Shown here: piece after piece, positions 45,781-54,855 of the stretch
How positions within the stretch are numbered: position 1 is the first letter of the stretch
Layout of the letters: the number at the start of each line of letters is the position of its first letter
Source of the DNA: Hyphomicrobium sp.
GTDB taxonomy: Bacteria > Pseudomonadota > Alphaproteobacteria > Rhizobiales > Hyphomicrobiaceae
Direction of reading: 5' to 3'
Assembly (NCBI GenBank): GCA_022843145.1
Contig: JALHOF010000011.1
Span: 1 to 64,000 of the forward strand
DNA length: 64,000 nucleotides
Notes under the pieces: generated by a model
What the model was told of the DNA's origin: nothing
The model's database searches: none
Seen by the model: only the letters and a program-made list of their open reading frames with translations
Program-made: the position numbers and the translations under genes

Positions 45781-46076
45781 CCGTGCGGATCCTCGTCGAG
45801 GCCGAAGCCGAACTTGACAGTGCCATCGCCGACTACGAGAGACAGTCTACCGGCCTCGGCATCATGTTTGCAGCCGAAGTTGCTCAAGGATTAGTCCGGA
45901 TCCAGGAATATCCCAGAGCTTGGCAACTCATCGGACCGCGAGTACGTCGATATCGGCTTTACAGATTTCCCTATGGTCTGGTGTACGCTCCGCTTCAATC
46001 CGAGACTATCGTGGTTGCAATCATGCACCTGCATCGAAACCCCGACTATTGGACCGAACGGATTGAACGGTCCTGA
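45777..46076 (+). CDS. RelE/ParE-family toxin
   Basis: A 99-residue RelE/ParE superfamily toxin: ILVEAEAELDSAIADYERQS at the N-terminus, YPRAWQLIGPRVRRYRLYRF and VVAIMHLHRNPDYWTERI at the C-terminus, the normal ParE strand order. Whether it cleaves mRNA or poisons gyrase cannot be told. Its GTG start overlaps the antitoxin stop by four bases. The pair is intact and sits between duplicated pyrC ends. Confidence 0.87.
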   Translation: MTVRILVEAEAELDSAIADYERQSTGLGIMFAAEVAQGLVRIQEYPRAWQLIGPRVRRYRLYRFPYGLVYAPLQSETIVVAIMHLHRNPDYWTERIERS

Positions 46077-46105
46077 GCGCCCCGATTGCCTTGTGCCGGT
46101 GGAAA

Positions 46106-46182
46106 GGCCGGGTGCTGCGCACCCTCGTTGCGGGCGATACCGTCTACCAGTACGCTGGCGTCGAGCGGACCTGAGCCGCAAT
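46106..46182 (+). repeat. Direct repeat, copy 2 (orphan pyrC 3' fragment)
   Basis: Second copy of the 77-bp sequence. Bases 46106-46174 still read in frame as the last 23 codons of the dihydroorotase-like protein ([20 protein letters not shown], then RT and stop) with no gene body before them. It ends about 50 bases upstream of plsY. Together with copy 1 it defines an islet of about 700 bp. Confidence 0.93.
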
Positions 46183-46230
46183 CCGGTGGCCCGGACGGCC
46201 CGGCGGACGATCCACGGAGCCTAGATCGCG

Positions 46231-46875
46231 ATGAACGGCCTCGAGTCTTTCCAGATCCTGATCGACAATGGCTTCGGCCACTGGCTGCTCTACGCGCTCG
46301 CCGGCGGCTTCCTGCTCGGATCGATCCCGTTCGGCATGATCCTGACGCGGCTCGCGGGCCTCGGCGACATCCGCACGATCGGCTCGGGAAACATCGGCGC
46401 GACCAACGTCCTGCGCACCGGCAACAAGGGCCTTGCGGCGCTGACACTGGTGCTCGACGCCTTGAAGGGCACGGGCGCCGTACTGCTGTTCGGCTACCTC
46501 TTCGGCGAAGCGAGCGCGATGATGGCGGGCCTCGGCGCGTTTCTCGGCCATCTCTTTCCGCCTTGGCTCGGGTTCCGTGGCGGCAAGGGTGTCGCAACCT
46601 ACATCGGCGTCCTGCTCGGTCTCCACTGGCCGGCAGGCCTTGCATTCTGTGCGATCTGGCTGATCGTCGCGGCGGTGACGCGCTATTCTTCGTTGTCGGC
46701 ATTGTTCGCCAGCGTGGCGGTTCCGATCGGACTTTGGGCCCTGGGACAAGCCGAACTCGCTGGGATCGGTGCGATGCTCGGATTGCTGCTGATCTGGAAA
46801 CATGCCGCCAACATCGAGCGCCTGTTACGCGGCGAGGAACCCAAGATCGGTGCGAAATCCCAGCCCAAGGCCTGA
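46231..46875 (+). CDS. plsY: Glycerol-3-phosphate acyltransferase PlsY
   Basis: A 214-residue membrane acyltransferase using acyl-phosphate to make lysophosphatidate. Three loop motifs are visible: [12 protein letters not shown] with [15 protein letters not shown], the glycine-rich [18 protein letters not shown], and the C-terminal [20 protein letters not shown]. Five hydrophobic helices. It overlaps dprA by 26 bases, so translation is coupled. It feeds the same glycerolipid pathway used by BtaA. Confidence 0.95.
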   Translation: MNGLESFQILIDNGFGHWLLYALAGGFLLGSIPFGMILTRLAGLGDIRTIGSGNIGATNVLRTGNKGLAALTLVLDALKGTGAVLLFGYLFGEASAMMAGLGAFLGHLFPPWLGFRGGKGVATYIGVLLGLHWPAGLAFCAIWLIVAAVTRYSSLSALFASVAVPIGLWALGQAELAGIGAMLGLLLIWKHAANIERLLRGEEPKIGAKSQPKA

Positions 46876-48043
46876 ACAGGCCGAATTTTTCACGCCCGCC
46901 CCTCTGCCCGTCGCCATCCTCGACGATCGCGCCCGGCTGGCCTGCCTGCGGTTGATCCGCTCGGAGAATGTCGGTCCCGTCACGTTCCGCGAACTCATCA
47001 ATCATTGCGGTGGCGCGGAGGCCGCATTGTCGGCACTGCCGGACCTGTCGCGGCGGGGCGGACGCGGGCGGGCCATCCGGATCTGTCCGGAGAGCGTGGC
47101 CGCGGCGGAACTCGAGCGCGCGGCCAAGGTGGGTGCTGAGCCGTTGTTCACGATCGAGCCGGGCTATCCAGCACTTCTCGCGCACGTCGATGCGCCGCCG
47201 CCGCTGGTCTATGTGAAGGGAGACGCGCGCATCTTGTCACGGCCGACGATCGCCATCGTCGGATCACGTGACTGCTCCGCCGCCGGACAGAAGCTCGCGC
47301 GCATGCTGGCGGGCGATCTCGGGCGGGCGGGGCTCGTCGTCGTATCGGGGCTCGCGCGCGGCATCGATGGCGCTGCACACGAGGCGTCGATCAAGACCGG
47401 CACGGTTGCGGTGCTCGCCGGTGGGATCGAGATCATCTACCCCCCCGAGCACGCCGATTTGCACCGGCGGATCGGCGAAACGGGCTGCCTCCTGACGGAA
47501 CAACCGCCAGGGTTCGAGCCGCGCGGCAAGGACTTCCCGCGCCGCAACCGACTGATCTCAGGGCTTTCGCACGGCGTCGTCATTGTCGAGGCGGCGCGTC
47601 GGTCGGGCACATTCACGACGGCGCGGATGGCCGGCGAACAGGGTCGCGAGGTATTCGCTGTTCCGGGACATCCTCTCGATCCGCGCGCCGAGGGGACCAA
47701 CGCGTTGCTGAAAGACGGCGCGACCTTAGTAACGTCGGCAGAGGACGTGCTGGAAGCGCTGGCCCACCTGATCGAGCGGACGGCGTTCACGGAAGGCGAT
47801 GCACCGCGGCCCGAATTCAATGCGCCGGTCGCGCCCCCTCCCCTCCTCGCGGACGCCGATCGGGACAGGATCGTCGCCGCGCTCGGCCCCGCGCCGATCG
47901 ACATCGATGCGATCCAGCGGGCGACGGGACTGTCGGTGCGGACCGTCAACGTGCTGCTGATGGAACTCGATCTCGCCGGCCGTATCGAACGCCATGGCGC
48001 GCAACTCGTCTCACTGCGGCAGCCCGGGGCCGGTGGTCTGTAG
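46850..48043 (+). CDS. dprA: DNA-processing protein DprA
   Basis: A 397-residue DprA/Smf. The Rossmann core begins at [17 protein letters not shown] (about residue 138), followed by [52 protein letters not shown] and [21 protein letters not shown]-terminal winged-helix (about residues 340-390) is present. DprA loads RecA on incoming single-stranded DNA in transformation. The GTG at 46850, inside plsY and preceded by GAGGAA, is the chosen start. Confidence 0.93.
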   Translation: MRNPSPRPEQAEFFTPAPLPVAILDDRARLACLRLIRSENVGPVTFRELINHCGGAEAALSALPDLSRRGGRGRAIRICPESVAAAELERAAKVGAEPLFTIEPGYPALLAHVDAPPPLVYVKGDARILSRPTIAIVGSRDCSAAGQKLARMLAGDLGRAGLVVVSGLARGIDGAAHEASIKTGTVAVLAGGIEIIYPPEHADLHRRIGETGCLLTEQPPGFEPRGKDFPRRNRLISGLSHGVVIVEAARRSGTFTTARMAGEQGREVFAVPGHPLDPRAEGTNALLKDGATLVTSAEDVLEALAHLIERTAFTEGDAPRPEFNAPVAPPPLLADADRDRIVAALGPAPIDIDAIQRATGLSVRTVNVLLMELDLAGRIERHGAQLVSLRQPGAGGL

Positions 48044-48080
48044 CCGTGAGGCCAGCACCTCAGCGATCTTGTGACGACAC

Positions 48081-48335
48081 CTAACGGCGGCGGATCAGCT
48101 CGTTGCGGCGCGTCGTCGCCTCGGCATGCGACAAGGCCAGCAGACCGCTCAATGTTTGCCAATTGTTCTTGTCTGCGATACTGCGGAGTTCGACGAGCAT
48201 GTCCGCCATGTACGTCAACATATCGGGAAGCGGAACGAGGCCACGATCTTCGGGTGTCGTCATATCGTTGTCGCCATCGTAGATTGTCGATGGATCACCA
48301 AAGGCATCACTGACCCCGCCCTTGTGCTGCTTCAT
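48081..48335 (-). CDS. Small hypothetical protein
   Basis: An 84-residue polar protein. The second half is helical (LPDMLTYMADMLVELRSIAD, then LSGLLALSHAEATTRR). The ATG has GGAGAG five bases upstream, which supports translation. No family recognised. It lies alone between dprA (convergent) and the 294-bp gap upstream of topA, in which no gene was seen. Confidence 0.6.
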   Translation of the reverse strand: MKQHKGGVSDAFGDPSTIYDGDNDMTTPEDRGLVPLPDMLTYMADMLVELRSIADKNNWQTLSGLLALSHAEATTRRNELIRRR

Positions 48336-48629
48336 CTTGCTCTCCGGTCAACCGTGTGGATCGGCGATATCTCATCCAACGTACAAAGTTCTTCCTAGGG
48401 TTGCAATAACCTCGTTCGTATACACACAGGTTGCACCTTGCGTCTCAAACGTCCTGTTCGAAGCCTGCAAATCGGTGCCGTTTGACAGACGCGCCTGCAT
48501 TCACCATGTTCCCCGCCGTCCGCCGGCTGGTGATCGACGCCTCCCGCAGCCCTGGCGCTTGCCTCGTCATCGCGGCGCCGGACCAGCAATCCGATCCCCT
48601 CACGTACCGGGGCCTAACGAAAGACGGAA

Positions 48630-51365
48630 ATGAACATCGTCATCGTGGAATCTGCCGCCAAGGCCAAGACGATCAACAAGTACCTGGGCTCGGGATACAA
48701 GGTGATCGCCTCGTATGGCCACGTGCGCGACTTGCCGTCCAAGGATGGCGCGGTCGAGCCCGAGAACGATTTCGAGATGCACTGGGACGTCGAGGATCGC
48801 GGCAAAAAGATCATGAAGGAGATCGGCGACGCGGTGAAGGGCGCCGACAAGCTGATCCTCGCAACCGACCCTGATCGCGAGGGCGAAGCGATCTCCTGGC
48901 ACATCCTGCAAGTGTTGAACGACCGGAAACTCATCAAAAAGGGCATGCTGGTCGAGCGGGTGGCGTTCAACGCCGTCACCAAGCAGGCGATCATGGCGGC
49001 GTTGGCCAAGCCGCGCGAAATCGATGGCCCGCTGGTGTCCGCTTACCTTGCCCGCCGCGCGCTCGACTATCTCGTCGGCTTCACGCTGTCGCCGGTGCTG
49101 TGGCGCAAGCTGCCGGGCGCCCGGTCGGCGGGCCGTGTGCAGTCGGTCGCACTGCGGCTGATCTGCGATCGCGAGGCCGAGATCGAGGCCTTCCGCACCG
49201 ACGAATACTGGACGATCGAAGCGAGCCTCGCCACCGAGAAGAACGAAGCGTTCGAAGCTCGCCTGCAAGCGATCGCGGGCGTTGCGCTCAAAAAGCTCGA
49301 CATCAAGGATGAAGCCAGCGCGGTCGCGATCAAGGCCGCCGTCGCGGGCCGGCCGTTCAAGGTCGCGTCCGTCGAGAAGAAGGCCGTCAAGCGCAATCCC
49401 TACGCGCCGTTCCGCACCTCGACCCTCCAGATGGATGCCTCGCGCAAGCTCGGCTTCGGCGCCAAGCAGACGATGCAGCTCGCGCAGCGGCTCTATGAAG
49501 GCGTCGATGTCGGCGGCGAGACCGTCGGCCTCATCACCTACATGCGAACCGACGGCGTCACCATCGTTCCGGAGGCCGTCTCGCAGGTTCGCGATGTGAT
49601 CGAAGCCGAGTACGGCAAGCGCTACACGCCCTTCGCCCGCGTCTATACCGCGACGGCCGCCAATGCGCAGGAAGCGCATGAAGCCATCCGCCCGACCGAT
49701 CCGCGCCGCAAACCGCAGGACGTCGCCCGCTACCTCGACAAGGACCAGGCGCGGCTCTACGAGCTGATCTGGAAGCGCACGATCGCCAGCCAGATGGCGT
49801 CCGCGGAGCTCGAACAGACCACCGCCGACATCGCCGTGGAAGGCCGCGACGGCAAGCCCTACGGCTTCCGCGCCTCCGGCTCTGTCGTCAAGTTCGACGG
49901 ATTCCTGCGCGTCTATGAGGAAGGTCGCGACGACCGCGTCCGCACCATCGACAAGGGCAAGGACGACCTCGCCGACGAGGAGGACGACAGCCGCCGCCTG
50001 CCGCAACTCGTCGAAGGGGACGGCCTGCGCGAGAACGGCATCGAAACCAGCCAGCACTTCACGCAGCCGCCGCCGCGGTTTTCCGAGGCGAGCCTCGTCA
50101 AGCGGATGGAAGAGCTCGGCATCGGAAGGCCCTCGACCTATGCCTCGACGATGGCCGTGCTGCAGGAGCGAGACTACATCAAAATCGACAAGAAGCGGCT
50201 GGTGCCCGAGGACAAGGGCCGGCTCGTGATCGCGTTCCTCGAGAGCTTTTTCAAGAAGTACGTCGAATTCGATTTCACCGCCGACCTCGAAAAGCAGCTC
50301 GACCTCATCTCGGACGGCAAGCTCGAATACAAGGAAGTCCTGCGCGATTTCTGGCGCGACTTCACGGGCGCGGTCGACGAGATCAAGGATCTGCGCGTCG
50401 GCGAGGTGCTGGAAGCGCTGAACGAAATGCTCGGGCCGCACGTGTTTCCGCCGCGCGATGACGGCGTTGATCCGCGCACCTGCCCGAAATGCGGCACCGG
50501 CCGCCTGAGCCTCAAGATCTCCGGCAAATCGGGCGCGTTCATCGGCTGCGGCAATTACCCCGACTGCCGCTTCACCCGTCAATTGACGGGCGACGGCGCC
50601 GGCACCAGCGGCGACCGCGAATTGGGCTTCGATCCCGAGAGCAGCTTGCCGATCGTGCTCAAATCCGGCCGCTTTGGACCCTACCTCCAGCTCGGCGAGG
50701 CCGAAGGCGACGAGAAGCCGAAGCGGTCGAGCCTGCCCAAGGGCGTCGACGCCGCGAACGTCGATCTCGACCTCGCGATCAAGTTGCTATCGCTGCCGCG
50801 CGATGTCGGACCGCATCCCGACGGCGGCACGATCACGGCGGGGCTCGGCCGCTACGGTCCCTTTGTGCTTCACGACAACGACGGTGCCAAGACCTACGCC
50901 AACGTGGAGAGTATGGAGGATGTGTTCACCATCGGCGTGAACCGCGCGGTGACCGTGCTCGCGGACAAGAAGGCCGGCGGCGGCAAGGGCCGTTTCGGCC
51001 GCACGGCGGCGCGGACGGTGCTTAAGGATCTGGGCGAGCATCCCGACGAGGGCGGCAAGATCGAAGTTCTCGACGGCAAGTACGGCGCCTACGTCAGCCA
51101 CAACAAAGTCAACGCCACCATTCCGAAAGGCAAGGACGCCGCCACCCTGTCGGTCGCGGACGCAATCCTGCTGTTGCAGGAGCGGATCGCCAAGGGCGGC
51201 GGCAAGCCGGCACGCGGGAAGAAACCGGGGGCCAAGAAGGCGGCGGCCGCGAAGTCCAACGGCGGCGACGCCAAACCCGCCCGTAAGGCCGCGGCGAAAA
51301 AGTCCCCGGCTTCAAAGAGTGCGGCAAAGCCCAAGCCGCCGGCCCGCAAGAAGACAGGAACCTGA
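48630..51365 (+). CDS. topA: DNA topoisomerase I
   Basis: A 911-residue type IA topoisomerase relaxing negative supercoils. The Toprim domain starts MNIVIVESAAKAKTINKYLG with ATDPDREGEAISWH near residue 75-90; the active-site tyrosine is residue 304 in LITYMRTDGV. A four-cysteine zinc ribbon (CPKCGTG then CGNYPDC) lies near 615-645, followed by alphaproteobacterial-type C-terminal repeats (PIVLKSGRFGPYLQLG and two more GRYGP/GKYGA units). The last ~60 residues are a lysine/alanine tail. rnr starts four bases after its stop. Confidence 0.97.
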   Translation: MNIVIVESAAKAKTINKYLGSGYKVIASYGHVRDLPSKDGAVEPENDFEMHWDVEDRGKKIMKEIGDAVKGADKLILATDPDREGEAISWHILQVLNDRKLIKKGMLVERVAFNAVTKQAIMAALAKPREIDGPLVSAYLARRALDYLVGFTLSPVLWRKLPGARSAGRVQSVALRLICDREAEIEAFRTDEYWTIEASLATEKNEAFEARLQAIAGVALKKLDIKDEASAVAIKAAVAGRPFKVASVEKKAVKRNPYAPFRTSTLQMDASRKLGFGAKQTMQLAQRLYEGVDVGGETVGLITYMRTDGVTIVPEAVSQVRDVIEAEYGKRYTPFARVYTATAANAQEAHEAIRPTDPRRKPQDVARYLDKDQARLYELIWKRTIASQMASAELEQTTADIAVEGRDGKPYGFRASGSVVKFDGFLRVYEEGRDDRVRTIDKGKDDLADEEDDSRRLPQLVEGDGLRENGIETSQHFTQPPPRFSEASLVKRMEELGIGRPSTYASTMAVLQERDYIKIDKKRLVPEDKGRLVIAFLESFFKKYVEFDFTADLEKQLDLISDGKLEYKEVLRDFWRDFTGAVDEIKDLRVGEVLEALNEMLGPHVFPPRDDGVDPRTCPKCGTGRLSLKISGKSGAFIGCGNYPDCRFTRQLTGDGAGTSGDRELGFDPESSLPIVLKSGRFGPYLQLGEAEGDEKPKRSSLPKGVDAANVDLDLAIKLLSLPRDVGPHPDGGTITAGLGRYGPFVLHDNDGAKTYANVESMEDVFTIGVNRAVTVLADKKAGGGKGRFGRTAARTVLKDLGEHPDEGGKIEVLDGKYGAYVSHNKVNATIPKGKDAATLSVADAILLLQERIAKGGGKPARGKKPGAKKAAAAKSNGGDAKPARKAAAKKSPASKSAAKPKPPARKKTGT

Positions 51366-51368
51366 ACC

Positions 51369-53687
51369 GTGGCCCGCGACCGCAAGCCGAAGAGAGCCGC
51401 GGGCCCGAAAGGATCGCCAAGGCGCGCACCGGATAGCCCGCTGCCGACGCGCGAAGAAATCCTCGACTTCGTGCAGCAATCGCAGACTTCGGTCGGCAAA
51501 CGCGAGATCGCACGCGCGTTCGGCATCAAGGGCGGCGACAAGATCGGCCTCAAGAAACTGCTCGCCGAGATGACCGACGACGGCACGCTGTCGGGCAATC
51601 GCAAGGAGCTCAAGCAGAAGGGCACGCTGCCGCCGGTTGCGGCGCTCGAAGTGACGGGCCGTGACGACGACGGCGATCTCATTGCCCGCCCCGTCATCTG
51701 GGACACCGAGGATGGCGAGCGCCCCGAAGTTCTGCTGCTGCCGGGGCGGGTTCGCTCGGTCGCCGGGGAAGAGGGCGCCAGCGAAATCGGCGTCGGCGAC
51801 CGCATCCTCGCGCGCATCACCAAACTCGACCAGCCCGATGTCGCGGGCTTCCGTTTCGAGGCCGAGCCGATCCGCAAGCTGCCGCGCGACATCCGCCGGC
51901 TGCTCGGCATCTTCCGCGCGGCGGCACGCGGCGGCGGCTCCATCGAACCGGTCGACAGGAAGCAGCTCCGCTCGTTCACCATCCAGAAGGGCGACGAGGG
52001 CGCGGCCAAGGACGGCGATCTCGTCCGCTTCGATCTGGTCAAGAAGGGCCGCATGCACGTGCCGATGGCGCGCGTGCTCGAAAGCCTCGGCAATCCCGAC
52101 GATCAGCGCAAGATCAGCCTGATCGCCATTCATGCGCACGGGATCCCCGACGACTTCCCGCAGAGCGTCATCGCCGAGACCGAGAACCTTCCGCCGCCGT
52201 CGCTGCGTGGACGCGAGGACTTGCGCGACATCCCGCTTCTGACCATCGATCCCAGCGATGCCCGCGACCACGACGACGCGGTGCACGCGAGCCTCGATAC
52301 CGATCCGGCCAATCCGGAGGGGTTTGTCGTTCTCGTCGCCATCGCGGATGTGGCGCATTACATCCGCACCGGCTCGCGCCTCGACCGCGAGGCGGAATTG
52401 CGCGGCAACTCGGTCTATTTCCCCGATCGCGTCGTGCCGATGCTGCCGGAGCGGATCTCCAACGATCTGTGCTCGTTGCGGGAAGGCGAAGACCGGCCCT
52501 GCCTCGTCGCGCGGATGGTGTTCGACCGCAATGGCGAGAAGCGCGGCCATACCATCATGCGCGCGATGATGCGGTCGGCAGCCAAGCTCAGTTATCAAGA
52601 GGCGCAGGCGGCCATCGACGGCAATCCTTCGCCCAAGTGCGTTCCGCTGATGGACACCGCGCTGAGGCCGTTATGGGCCGCCTATGCGGCGCTGGCGCGT
52701 GCCCGCGACAAACGCGGCCCGCTCGATCTCGACCTGCCAGAGCGCAAGATCAAGCTCGATGCCGAGGGCCGCGTCGAAGCCGTCGTCACGCCCGAGCGTC
52801 TCGACGCGCACCGGTTGATCGAGGAGATGATGATCCAGGCCAACGTCGCCGCCGCCGAGACGCTGGAAAAGAAGAAGTCGCCCGTCGTTTATCGCGTGCA
52901 CGCCGCACCAAGCCCGGAGAAACTCAAGAACCTCAAAGATTTCCTCGACACGCTCGAATTGTCAGTGCCGCCAGCGGGGCAATTGAAGCCCGCGCACTTC
53001 AACCGCATCCTGGCGCAGGCGAAGACATTGCCGGTGCCGGAACTCGTGAACGAAGTGGTGCTCCGCTCGCAGGCGCAGGCCGAGTATTCGCCCGCCAACA
53101 TCGGGCACTTCGGGTTGCATCTGAGCCGTTACGCGCACTTCACATCGCCGATCCGCCGCTATGCCGATCTGCTCGTTCATCGTGCCCTTGTGCGCGCCCA
53201 CAATCTCGGCGACGACGGGCTGACCGACGAGCAGGCGGGCCGCCTCGTCACCATCTCGCAGCAGATCTCGCAGGCCGAGCGCCGCGCCATGGCCGCCGAG
53301 CGCGAGACCACCGACCGGCTGATCGCGGCGCACCTCTCGGACAAGGTCGGCGCGACCTTCGCCGCGCGCATCGGCGGCGTCACGCGGTCGGGGCTGTTCG
53401 TCCGCTTGAAGGACACGGGCGCCGACGGCTTCGTGCCGATCTCGTCGCTCGGCAACGACTACTTCAATCACGACGAAGCGCGGCACGCACTCGTCGGCAG
53501 CCGCACGGGCGAGACGTTCTCGCTCGGTGACGCGGTCGAGGTGAAGCTCGTCGAAGCCATCCCGGCGGCGGGCGCGTTAAGATTCGAGATGATGACGCCG
53601 GGAAAGAAGGGCACGTCGGGCGGCGCGCGCGGCCCGTCACTCCGCAACGCCCCGCGCAATAAAAGGTTTCCGGGAAGAAGGAGGTAG
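51369..53687 (+). CDS. rnr: Ribonuclease R
   Basis: A 772-residue RNase II-family 3'-5' exoribonuclease. An N-terminal helical region with winged helix (about residues 25-80), a cold-shock domain, then the RNB domain with LLTIDPSDARDHDDAVHA near residue 290, which holds the metal-binding aspartates. SPIRRYADLLVHRAL and the C-terminal S1 domain (ATFAARIGGVTRSGLFVRL, about 645-730) follow, ending in a basic tail. Start is GTG at 51369, four bases after topA, so the pair is an operon. Confidence 0.96.
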   Translation: MARDRKPKRAAGPKGSPRRAPDSPLPTREEILDFVQQSQTSVGKREIARAFGIKGGDKIGLKKLLAEMTDDGTLSGNRKELKQKGTLPPVAALEVTGRDDDGDLIARPVIWDTEDGERPEVLLLPGRVRSVAGEEGASEIGVGDRILARITKLDQPDVAGFRFEAEPIRKLPRDIRRLLGIFRAAARGGGSIEPVDRKQLRSFTIQKGDEGAAKDGDLVRFDLVKKGRMHVPMARVLESLGNPDDQRKISLIAIHAHGIPDDFPQSVIAETENLPPPSLRGREDLRDIPLLTIDPSDARDHDDAVHASLDTDPANPEGFVVLVAIADVAHYIRTGSRLDREAELRGNSVYFPDRVVPMLPERISNDLCSLREGEDRPCLVARMVFDRNGEKRGHTIMRAMMRSAAKLSYQEAQAAIDGNPSPKCVPLMDTALRPLWAAYAALARARDKRGPLDLDLPERKIKLDAEGRVEAVVTPERLDAHRLIEEMMIQANVAAAETLEKKKSPVVYRVHAAPSPEKLKNLKDFLDTLELSVPPAGQLKPAHFNRILAQAKTLPVPELVNEVVLRSQAQAEYSPANIGHFGLHLSRYAHFTSPIRRYADLLVHRALVRAHNLGDDGLTDEQAGRLVTISQQISQAERRAMAAERETTDRLIAAHLSDKVGATFAARIGGVTRSGLFVRLKDTGADGFVPISSLGNDYFNHDEARHALVGSRTGETFSLGDAVEVKLVEAIPAAGALRFEMMTPGKKGTSGGARGPSLRNAPRNKRFPGRRR

Positions 53688-53765
53688 GGGGCTACCAGTA
53701 ATAAGCATGGCTAGAAATTTGATGGGATCCGACTGACTTCATCCTGAATTGAAGCCCCAGCGATC

Positions 53766-54209
53766 ATGCACACCAAACTTGCAGAACAATCTGCGCTTCA
53801 CGCAATTGCTCGGATCGTCCAACGGTTTCCGGATCTCGTCATCCGGCAAGCTCAGCGCGATGCTGGCGAATTGGACTGGATATTGCCAGTGCAAGCGGGG
53901 CTTCAATATGAAATCTACTTGTCACTTTCGAATGACGACGAGCTGCATTTCCGCGTAGGGCATTTTTGGATCGAATATTTTCCCTGCACAGATCCACCCA
54001 TCGTCGAGAAATTCATTGACGCTGTTACTGGATTTATCAACGGCAGGTATCGCATCCTCGAGCACTATCGCGGCACAACTTGTGTCCGTGCGGATCTGCA
54101 AAAATCAGAATCTGCCGGGTGGGTTCCACTATCGACCTGGACGCGCGTTCACTGGCCTTTCCCTCGTTCAAAGACATTCAAGTCCCTGACCAACAGCACA
54201 TCGCGGTAA
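53766..54209 (+). CDS. Hypothetical protein in AT-richer patch
   Basis: A 147-residue product: QSALHAIARIVQRFPDLVIR, then QAGLQYEIYLSLSNDDELHF, FWIEYFPCTDPPIVEKFIDA and YRILEHYRGTTCVRADLQKS. No family recognised; size and style recall small cytosolic accessory or immunity-like proteins, which is a guess. A count of bases 53761-54060 gives about 50% G+C, well below the flanking genes, so transfer is likely. The last 25 residues are also readable in another frame with protein-like sequence, so a late frameshift cannot be excluded. Confidence 0.55.
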   Translation: MHTKLAEQSALHAIARIVQRFPDLVIRQAQRDAGELDWILPVQAGLQYEIYLSLSNDDELHFRVGHFWIEYFPCTDPPIVEKFIDAVTGFINGRYRILEHYRGTTCVRADLQKSESAGWVPLSTWTRVHWPFPRSKTFKSLTNSTSR

Positions 54210-54227
54210 TCATTTTTGGGCGCACTT

Positions 54228-54365
54228 TCACACCCCCACCAACTCCCGCACGATGACCCAGCGGCGGGTATCGCTGCTGCCAGCGGAGATCTCGTCAAGC
54301 ATGGTGCCGCGCAGGGGCCGACCTACGGCGGTGCGGTTGACGGTGCCAACGCTGCCCGTAAGCTG
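54228..54365 (-). pseudogene. Acyl-CoA dehydrogenase C-terminal remnant
   Basis: The last 45 codons before a stop at 54228 translate to an acyl-CoA dehydrogenase ending: QLTGSVGTVNRTAVGRPLRG, then LDEISAGSSDTRRWVIVREL and VGV. The intact gene at 54856 ends [40 protein letters not shown] and IGV. Similarity fades upstream and no start or catalytic part is present; the DUF1398 gene on the opposite strand occupies that space. It is a decayed fragment of a second dehydrogenase or of a duplication of the neighbour. Confidence 0.8.
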
Positions 54366-54404
54366 GTCCCCGAAGAGCGCATCGAAGACCGAGAAGGAGC
54401 CGCC

Positions 54405-54806
54405 GTGGACGCGCGACAAGCGATGGTTGCCCAGACATGCTTGGCAGCGGCCTACGACGGAACGATGGACTTCCCGGCGATCGTCGGGACGCTCATGGCA
54501 GCGGGCTTCGAAGGGTACACCGTCGATTTCCGGCACGAGGTTGCGATCTATTTCCGTTCGGACGGCGCGAGCGTCGAGCTGCCATTGCCGCCGGATGACG
54601 TCGCGGTCGCCGCCGAGTTCGACGGCGAAGCTGTGAAGGAAGCAATCCGAGAAGCGCAGGCCGGAACCGCAGGATACACCTACAAGGGCTTTTGCCGGAC
54701 GGTGAAGGGTGCCGGCTGCTCGGGGTATATGGTCTCCATGCTCGGCCGCCGCGTCGTCTATTTCGGCCGCACGGCGGAAACGCATGTCGAGCATTTCCCG
54801 AGCTGA
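54405..54806 (+). CDS. DUF1398 family protein
   Basis: A 133-residue protein: MDFPAIVGTLMAAGFEGYTV, then DFRHEVAIYFRSDGAS, the proline-rich LPLPPDDVAVAAEFD and the C-terminal YTYKGFCRTVKGAGCSGYMV and VVYFGRTAETHVEHFP, all typical of DUF1398 (function unknown). The GTG at 54405 is preceded by AGAAGGAG at ideal spacing, which fixes the start; the open frame upstream is only the reverse of the dehydrogenase remnant. Confidence 0.85.
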   Translation: MDARQAMVAQTCLAAAYDGTMDFPAIVGTLMAAGFEGYTVDFRHEVAIYFRSDGASVELPLPPDDVAVAAEFDGEAVKEAIREAQAGTAGYTYKGFCRTVKGAGCSGYMVSMLGRRVVYFGRTAETHVEHFPS

Positions 54807-54855
54807 CGCGCTGGCTCCGAAAGGTGTGGCGCACGCCAGCGCCGGCCACCCGCGC

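Noticed and set aside
48336-48629. Small ORFs in the gap upstream of topA.
   Set aside because: The frames there run into topA out of phase, have no ribosome sites and no recognisable sequence.
48600-50582. A 660-codon open frame on the minus strand opposite topA.
   Set aside because: It is the reverse-complement shadow expected in high-GC codon usage; topA on the other strand has full family motifs throughout.
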